In this document: positions 38,901 to 48,440 of the stretch, in pieces
How the letters are laid out: every line of letters starts with the position of its first letter
How positions within the stretch are numbered: the first letter of the stretch is position 1
Assembly (NCBI RefSeq): GCF_028640845.1
Contig: NC_080546.1
Location: forward strand, 79,749,757 to 79,813,756
DNA: 64,000 nucleotides
Source: Ahaetulla prasina
Lineage: Eukaryota; Chordata; Lepidosauria; Squamata; Colubridae
Reading direction: 5' to 3'
The notes under the pieces: generated by a model
Seen by the model: only the letters and a program-made list of their open reading frames with translations
Told to the model about the DNA's origin: nothing
Databases searched by the model: none
Program-made: the position numbers and the translations under genes

Positions 38901-40327
38901 CATCACTCTGCTAAACAAATAATTCCCTCAACACCGTCAAACTATTTACTAAATCTGCACTACCATGAATCTTCTCATCACCCATCACCCATCTCCTTCC
39001 AATTATGACTGTATGACTGAAACTTTGTTGCTGGTAATCCTTATGATTTATATTGCTATTGATTGTTTCCTGATTGCTTATTTGTACCCTATGATTATCT
39101 TTAAGTGTTGTATCATTAAGTGTTAAATTTGTACCCTATGACTATCATTAAGTGTTGTAAGTGTTGTACCTTGATGTAGGTATCTTTTCTTTTATGTACA
39201 CCATATGACAATATGCACCAAGACAAATTCCTTGTGTGTCCAATCACACTTGGCCAATAAAACTTCTATTCTATTCTATTCTATTTATTAGAACAGATGA
39301 GAATTACTTCATTCTCAGCTTAGTCCAAATTAAGTCCAAAACAAATCCTTCAGAAAAAGTCCTTTGGTCTTATCACAAATCTTTGTCTTCTTTGGCACCC
39401 TGCCAAAGGCTTTTCTTGGCAAAGCCCCACGAAGTTCAGAAACAAGAGACACCGACTAGGAACAATTGTAGCAATGTTGCTTTCCTACAAAGAGGCCAAA
39501 AGCCATTGATGGTCTTTTAAGCCTTATGGGAGGGGCCAATCATCTCCTGGCCTTGCTCCCGAGTTGTCTTTTTTGCTTTAGCTGCTCTTGCCTTCTGGCA
39601 GCTCTTCTCATGCATGTACTAGGAACAGCTCCTCCTGTTCACTCCCAGATGGCCTTGGCCCCATCTCTGCCTCCGACACAGAGCCCTTGTCCGGGTCTTT
39701 CCCTGACTCTAGGACTGGCCCACTGTCCTCCCCAGGCTCCTCACTGTCCGGCTCCATTGCCAGCTCCGCAGGCTGCTGGCGGACCACAACAATTTAAGCT
39801 AGTTTTATAATACTGAAATTGACAGGCAAGCTGCTGTATATAAATAGGGAACAAACACCACACTTATTCACACTGATTGTATGACATGAACACAGAAGGT
39901 CTGGGGGGCGGAAGGGTAAGAGGGCGGGGAGACCTGCCCTGCAATTTGCAGCATTTCCTGGCAGCCTTCCTATTGACTTTCTGGAGAAGCTGGCAGCAAA
40001 GGTTGCAAATGGCGATTGGATAGTCATGGGTTCTTGGCAACCAGCCATTATGTGAGAACATGTTGCCAAGAAACCAGACTGCAATCACATGACCCCACAG
40101 TTGGTCCTTTAGCTGGAAGCAATTGTTACTTGTTTCAAGGTAACAAAGGAAGGGACTTTTCATAAGCCTGCCTTAACTCGGAACCTGAAATCCAGATGAT
40201 TAAGCAGGTAAACAACTTACCCATACTGCGGTGCTCCTGTTTTAATATCACCAATAGTGACCTGAACATCATCTTCATCATCATCACTATCACTGTCACT
40301 GTCATCTTCGGCCTCCGTCACTTTCTA

Positions 40328-40388
<61 letters not shown>

Positions 40389-43300
40389 ATAATTAGAAAT
40401 TACATATAATTCAACTAAGGTGGAAGTACCAACTACCTTTCTTGATACTATTTGAAAAGGCAACTGTACTATTGCAAATTTACAGCATTTCAAGGTATGT
40501 TTTATAATTCAAACTTTGTAGTGTCATGAAAACAAAACATACATATTCAAATAAAAAAGGAGGCCATAAGTCTCTACCATTAAAATCAATGATTTATTTT
40601 CAGTGACTTGCTATTCAAGGCAAGCAAATTTACCACTACGAAATTAGTGAACCAAAATAACCCTCAAAATGATGCTATAGAGTACTGCACACCAGAACTA
40701 GACACAAGAACAGTTTTTTCCCGAACGCCATCACTCTGCTAAACAAATAATTCCCTCAATACTGTCAAACTGTTTACTAAATCTGCACTATTATTAATCT
40801 TCTCATCGTTCCCATCTCCTTCTGCTTATGATGGTATGACTGTAACTTTCTTGCTTGTATCCTTATGATTTATATTGATATTGTTTCCTGATTGCTTATT
40901 TGTATCATTAAGTATTGTATCTTGATGAATGTATCTTTTCTTTTATGTACACTGAGAGCGTATGCACCACGACAAATTCCTTGTGTGTCCAATCACACTT
41001 GGCCAATACAAAATTCAATTCAATTCAATTCAATTCAATTCTATGCAAAGTATAAACACAAGTTCAAAATACTGTACATAATAATATGTTAATAGGCATC
41101 AACTCAAAACAGTTATCAGCATTCATTAAGTTAATTGGTTTTTCCTATCATGTACCTAAATAAAACCATTAGGTGAATTATTCACAAATAATCTTTTCAA
41201 ATGTTGATTATTTAAATGTGTTGTGGTAGCACAGTGGTTAGAATGCAGTACTGCAGGCTACTTGTGCGGCTGCCTGCAATTTAGCAGACGAAATCTCACA
41301 GGCTCAAGGTTGACTCAGCCTTCCCTCCTTCTGAGGTTGTTAAAATGAGGACTCAGATTGTTGGGGGCAATGCGCTGACTCTGTAAACTGCTTAGAGAGA
41401 GATGTAAAAGCACTATGAAGCGGTATGTAAATCTAAGTGCTACATGCTAAATCTTATTTAATTCCAATGCGAAATTAAAATAACTATGTAATACAATGGA
41501 CCTGCAGGGCCAGCATAATGTGTAACATGTTCACACTGGTGCAATAGGACTCAGAGTTTTGTTAATATGATTTATTGGGTTAGGGATTTTCTGTCTTCAC
41601 TGTGAGTTGTATTATGGGGGGGGTGCATTGAGGGAGCTCAACCAATCCCATTGCACATATGCTGTGCACTGACAATAAAGATTTGATATTTGCTTGGTAA
41701 GAAAAATGTCTACTTGCCACAAACAAAACACATTTGCAAGACACAAACAAGAAGGTCACCTACATGTGAAGGCATTTTCCTTCTTTTGAATCAGATGTGA
41801 CTTCTTGCTACTACGTGGCTTTCAGAAGTGGTTTGCCAATGCTGTATTCTTAAGACTAACAAAATAGTTATCCTATGGTCATCTGGCAGTCTTTTGTCTC
41901 TAAGGCAGGGCTACAATTCCGGTTTCTTGCTTTTAATCCAGAATCCTTAAAACTCTAAACCAAACTGGCACTCACTTGTTAAGATACAAATGAGCAAAAT
42001 ATAATCCTGGCAAGCATTTTCTGTATGATAAACAGAAAAGCACTGCTGGAAGAGATTTATTTGTATGCAGAAATAGAAAATGGGGAGAGACTTTTTAACC
42101 ATTTCTCTGGTTCAAATCTGAAACACTTGTAGATATACACAGAGGCATTTGAAAGTTTCTGAACACTTTTGAGTTTTCAATGTGACTGCTTAAATATGAT
42201 CTAAAACATGATGCACTCTCCACACAAGCCCTAAAACTAGATAGATAAAGAGAACCAAGGTTAAAGAAATGAATCAAAAACATCATGTATTTATTGAAGA
42301 CAGTGATCCACAGCTAGATATTTAGGTGTGGCAAAAAGTATGTGAACCTCTAGGATTGTCAATTCATTTGAACTGGAAACTAGGAGTCAGGTGTTTCTAT
42401 CAACGGGATGAAAATCAGGTGTAAGTATGGCAGGTCCTGCCTTAGTCAAAGAACAGAATTATGAGTATTATCAAAATCTCATACTCACAACACAGCTATA
42501 TGGAAATATGGCTTGAACATATTTCTGAGAATAACTGTTGATGCTCACCTGGCTAGAAGTTTATTAATCCATAGCCAAAGAGGTCAAATGCCACCAGTTT
42601 ACTATCAAGTAGATCATGTAAAAGTGGAGACAATTCAACACATCGTTACCCTCCACAGGAGTGGTCCACCAACAAGATCACACCTGTTGTGACCCAGGCC
42701 CAAGTAGGTAGTAATAAACTTAGTCTGTGGAAAAACAAACTTTATTCGAACAGCTGGGAATTACTTCATTCCCAGCATCGTTCAACTCAAAGTAAAACAA
42801 ATGCCTCCCAACACAAATTCCTCAGTTATCTCACAAACCTTAGTCCAATTAGGCAAACTGCCAAAGGCCCTTCCTGACAAACGTCCAGAAGCCACAAAAA
42901 CAAAGACATACACGAAGTAGAGGACGAAGCAGAAGACGCAGCTACAACGTTGTTTTCCGGCAAAGCTGAAATACCGGTGCTAGTCTGTTTTAAGCCTTAT
43001 GGGAGGGGCCAATCATCTTTTGGCTCTACTCCTGACTTGTCCTCTCTGCTTGAGCTGCTCTTGCCTTCTGGCAGCTCTTCTCATGCGTGCATTAGGAACA
43101 GGCTCCTCCTGTTCCTCTGCCTCACTACTGTCAGTCTCTGGAGGCTCTGGAGTCAGCACCTCACTTCCCGATGGCCCTGGCCTCACCTCAGCCTCATCGC
43201 TGTCCGATTCTGTTATCAGCTCCGTAGGCTGCTGACGGACCACAACACCAAGCGCAAAATATGCAATACTCAACATCTAAAGAACTAAAAGGCTCTCTTA

Positions 43301-46300
43301 TATTGGCAAATGTCATGTTCACAAGACCACCCTGAGGGAAACACTGACCAACAACGGCAAGCTTGTCAGGATTTGCAAGAAGAAAGCCACCATTCTCCCA
43401 TTGCTGCCCATCTCTAGGTTGAGAAAAACTACATTGATAAGCCAGAAGGCTATTTATTGAACGAAATTTTGGTGGATGGACAAGACGAAGAAAGAATTTT
43501 GGGGATCTAATGACAAGGGTTACTTTTGGGAAAAAAGGCAAACACTGTGTTCCACCATAAGAACCGTACCCCATTTCTGAAACATAGGGTGGCAGTATCA
43601 AGGTGTGGATTATTTTGCTGCTTCTGGACCAGGATGGCTTGATGGGAGCTAGGAATTCTGAATTGTACTAGCAAATTCTACAAGAAAGAATCTGTGAATT
43701 GTCTGCGAACTGAAGCTCAACACAAAATAAGTCATGTGACAAGGCAATGACCCCCCCCCCCAAAATGTGCAAGTTGTATAGCCAAATAATGGCTAAAGCA
43801 GAAGAAAGTTAACGTTTTGCAATGGCAAAGTCAAAACCCTGACCATAATCCTATAGAAATGTTGTGGAAAGACCCGAAATGAGCAGTTCATGCAAAGAAG
43901 TTCATCAACATCTCTTGATTCGAAACTGTTTTATGTGGAGGAATGGGTTAAAATTCCTCTCAGCTGATGTGTGGCACTGAACAGTTATCAAAAACATTTG
44001 TTACTGCTGTGCAAGAAGGGCACGCTAGTTACTGAATAGCAATAGCACTTATATACTGCTTCAGTGCTTTGCAGCAGGAGTGGGATTCAACTGGTTCTGA
44101 CTGGTTCGGGCGTACCGGCAGCTCTGACGATCAGCTGAGAGCGATCCGGTTCGCTCCAACAATCAGATGGGCCTGCCTGCCCCACATTATAACATAAGCC
44201 TATATAACGTAAACCTGTAAGAGCAGACTGCCATGCTTCAGCTGTTTTACTCACTCTGGATTCAATAGAAGGTAACTTTCGATCGTAATATGCACGTGTG
44301 GAAGCGCGGGTTTGGTGCGCATGGGCGCAGCAAACCGGTTGTTGCAACCGGTGGATCCCACCACTGCTTTGCAGCCCTCTCTAAGCAGTTTACAGAGCCA
44401 GCATATTGCCCCCAACAATCTGGGTTCTCATTTTGCCAATCTCAGAAGGATGGAAATGTGAATCAATTCTGAGCCAGTGAGGATCGAACCCCCAGGCAAT
44501 CAGCAGAATTTGCCTGCAATACTGCATTCTAACAACTGCGCCATGGCTTATACTGAAAGCAAAAGTTCACATTTTTTGCCACACACAAATCTACAGCTTT
44601 GGATCACTTTCCTCAACAGGGGCCGCGGTGTTGCTCAGGCTGTAAGAAGCCTGTTATTAAAACACAGCTGCCTGCAATTACTGCAGGTTCTAGTCCCACC
44701 AGGTCTAAGGTTGACTCAGCCTTCCATCCTTTATAAGGTAGGTAAAATGAGGACCCAGATTGTTGGGGGGGCAATAAGTTGACTTTGTAAATATACAAAT
44801 AGAATGAGACTATTGCCTTACACACTGTAAGCTGCCCTGAGTCTTCGGAGAAGGGCGGGATATAAATGTAAACAAAAACAACAACAACAGAGAAATGAAG
44901 AAGTATGTTTGTGACTTACTTGTTTAACTGGATCCTTTTATCAAGCTTTAGGGCTTGTGTGGAGAACAGATCCCATTTTAGATCATATTTATTCAATAAT
45001 ACTGAATATTCAAAAGCACAATGGTACCGGTACTTAGAACGCTACTAACAGGGCACACCAAGTACAAAGAAATCTGCCAGCAATCTCTAACAGGTAGCAC
45101 CTACTGGAGAAAGTACTGCACTTTTTTCTAGCGCATCATTTAACCATCCAGCATTAGATGTGTAAAGTTATCCTCATACTCTCAAGGTTGAGAACAATTT
45201 CAGTACCAATAAAATTTGCATTCTGAACTTAATTTATCACATAGTGAAGTCTAATAAAATAAGTTAGTAACTTATAGGAATGTTCAAAAATGGTCCATTT
45301 AGGGGACAGAATGTTCCAGGGCAGAGGTCTCCAACCTTGGCCCCTTTAAGACTTGTGGACTTCAACTCCCAGAGTCCCTCAGCCAGCTTGGAGACCCCTG
45401 TTCCAGGGAATGCTAAATAAATAAGTTTCTCTTCCGTACTATGCCAATCTAGGATTGTCCTGGAAGCTTTTTAAACCAGGGGTCTCCAACCTTGGTCTCT
45501 TTAAGACTTGTGGACTTCAACTCCCGGAGTTCCACAGCCAGCTTTGCTGGCTGAGGAACTCTGGAAGTTGAAGTCCACAAGTCTTAAAGGGACCAAGGTT
45601 GGAGACCCCTGGTTTAAACTTTGGAAGTGGTGCAATAAAATTGCAGGCATGGAAGATGTTCCCCCAAATATTCTGTTTCCAAAATAAACCCACCCCTAAC
45701 AAATTGCTATACCCATAGTCTCTATCCAATTGGTACTCATGAATGGCTTGCTCAAAATTAAATTTTTAAAATAGATTTCCACAGTTCTAGTTTTATAAAG
45801 AATACCATTTTCACTACGCCATTTTCAGCCGCTCCTTCTTCTTCATTTCCCGTTGGGGTTGGAACACTTCAAGATAAAATAAAACGCATTAGCTGGTTGA
45901 CAGGGACTGGTATTGGTTTACAAAATAAGTGTAATTTAAATTATTTGAAAGAAAATACTAATGTTTTATCTGAATTATGGTTTTGCTAGGAACGAAACTA
46001 TTTTTTCAGCAAAACTTTTATTTCTGGGAAATAAAGATACATCCAGTAATTAAGCAGAGTAGCACTTTGTTTCATTTAATTCAATCTGATTTCAGTGATA
46101 AATTATTATGTCTCTCTTTGTCCCCATTATTAATGTATTAAAGTAACCGGGTTAAAAAAAAGTTGTAGAGCATAAATTTTGTGTAGAAGTATACAAGACA
46201 AATGTTGTTTTGTACCCTATATATAATTAGCCTAAGCTTAGAAATGGCATATATTTTACCATATCTAGACAATTATAGTACTGACACTCAGAGGGACTCT

Positions 46301-48409
46301 ACTCCTAAGAGGAATCTACTCATAGGAGATTCCACTCACAAGGGCAGAGTAGAATAGGATTTTAATAACATTAATTTATCATATTAATTTAAAAAGTAAA
46401 CCAGAAAAATGCTCATTAAAGGTTTTTTTTTAGTCCATTAGGTTCCAATTCAACTAGGATTTGAAATAAACTGAGCATAGATAATGAAGTATTTTCAGTT
46501 CATAACGTAACTCTAACAAGACTTGCCATCCCTGAGCTACATATGTGCTCGACTAATGTAACTACATGTAACCATGAAATTATTTAAACTACTTTCTCAA
46601 AAATGTTCTAAACAAATTAATCTCCTAGAACAGCACTACAAAGACGCACAATAAACTCTGTAAGTCTACTGAAATCATTTCCTTCATCTCATAATTAAAA
46701 TTGTAGTATCTATAGAATCCATTGTACCAAATTTCTTGTATGGCTATTTATAAAAAAACCTCCATAGAAATAGTTACGCTCGCTCTGAATTTTATTGGAC
46801 CAAGAATAAAGTTTGTATAATCACATTTGGCATTTCATTACACTAAAAACCTGACAAATGCAGGTTAAGTAACTTCAACTTTCATTGAATTAATAAAGAG
46901 CATTATTGGATGTTGAACTTCCACAGCCTAATTCAAAATACTGATTTTACTTTTTAATGACCTGGATAATTCATAACTTGGTTATCTGTATTATTTGGCC
47001 CTTAGGAAATTCTTATGGAGACTGATATTTGCTTTTTTAGGATAATTTATTCTATTGATTAAATTGATATGCCATCCATTTCATTATCAGTGACTCTTGA
47101 TTGGATGCAACTCTCGTCTTTCTGAAAGGAGGTTAAGACATTTCTCTTATAGTTTTACATTATTTTAGTGTAGTGAAAGTTGATTTAACATAGTTCTAAT
47201 AGTGCAAAATTTTAAAATGATTTTTCATTTCTTATCAAGTGCTTCTTTTCAGAAAAACAGCATAATATTCTTAAAATAAGCCCTAAAGACAAGAGCAGAC
47301 ATGTGGGTTCAGCTGCTTCTTAATATTCAATTCAAAACTGAACAATAGGAATAAGATTGATTCCACACCTCAACAAATGTTACAAAAATACTCACCTAAC
47401 AGGTGCTTCCTCTGGTCTTTCTTCTTCATTTTCATCTTCAAGAAATAACAAAAATCAAATCAAAATTGTATCTCAATATCGTAGTATCAATCAGAATCAC
47501 TTAATGATTTATAGAAAATTCATTCATTTATTTTCATGCTAATTCTACATAATCTTTTCACTTACGGAACCTCCTCAACTCCATGGCTGTTCAAATTTCA
47601 GACAAACTCCCATTCCAGTGGAAGGACACAAATCCTTGTTAATCCTACAAAGGAAATTTTCCTGGACATTTTTCATTTGAACATGCAGTTACTATCAGGA
47701 AACATGTTTTGCTCCTAATTCAGAATCTGAGTTGCATATTGCCCTCTCTAAACACAATACAACTTAATGCAACCTATACAGGTAGTCCAATTGAGCCCAA
47801 AATTTCTGTTGCTAAGTCAAACATTTGTTAAGTTTTGCCTCATTTTATGACTTTTCTTGCCACACTTGTTAAGCGAATCACTGCAATTGTTACGTTAGTA
47901 ACACATTTGTTAAGTGAATCTGGTTTTCCCATTGATTTTGCTTGTCAGAAGGTCCAAAAGCTGATCACCTGACACCGGGGCACTGCAACCGTCATAAATA
48001 TGAACCAGTTGCCCAGCATCTGAATTTTGATTACGTGACCACGGGGATGCTGCACTGGTCGTAAGTGTAAAAAATGGTCGTAAGTCACTTTTTTCAGTGC
48101 TGTAGTAACTTAGAACGGTCACTAAATGAACTGTAAGCCGAGGACTATCTGTATTATTCTTTTTATAACCTTCTCTTTAGTTTCATGAATTATGCTTTCA
48201 TTTCATCTTGAACCAGTTTTATTCTGACCAAGTTTGAAATATCCTTATCATACACTCAAGTATATTTAAAGTGATGTTGTTTGCTAGGCAAAGACTGGGA
48301 CAATCCAGACAGGTGAGTAGCTTCCCAATCTCTCCTTTACCATATTTATCTGTCTGTCTGTGATAAAGGACGCTCCACATACATACATATAAATATAAAT
48401 TATATAAAT

Positions 48410-48440
<31 letters not shown>

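Noticed and set aside
47566..47586. A possible 21-nt FIP1L1 microexon with AG and GTAAGT borders
   Set aside because: It is phase-compatible, but its translation (AMELRRF) does not resemble the missing exon 2; probably chance.
48287..48312. An exon-like AG...GTGAGT stretch on the + strand
   Set aside because: No gene is expected on that strand in FIP1L1 intron 1 and the translation is uninformative.
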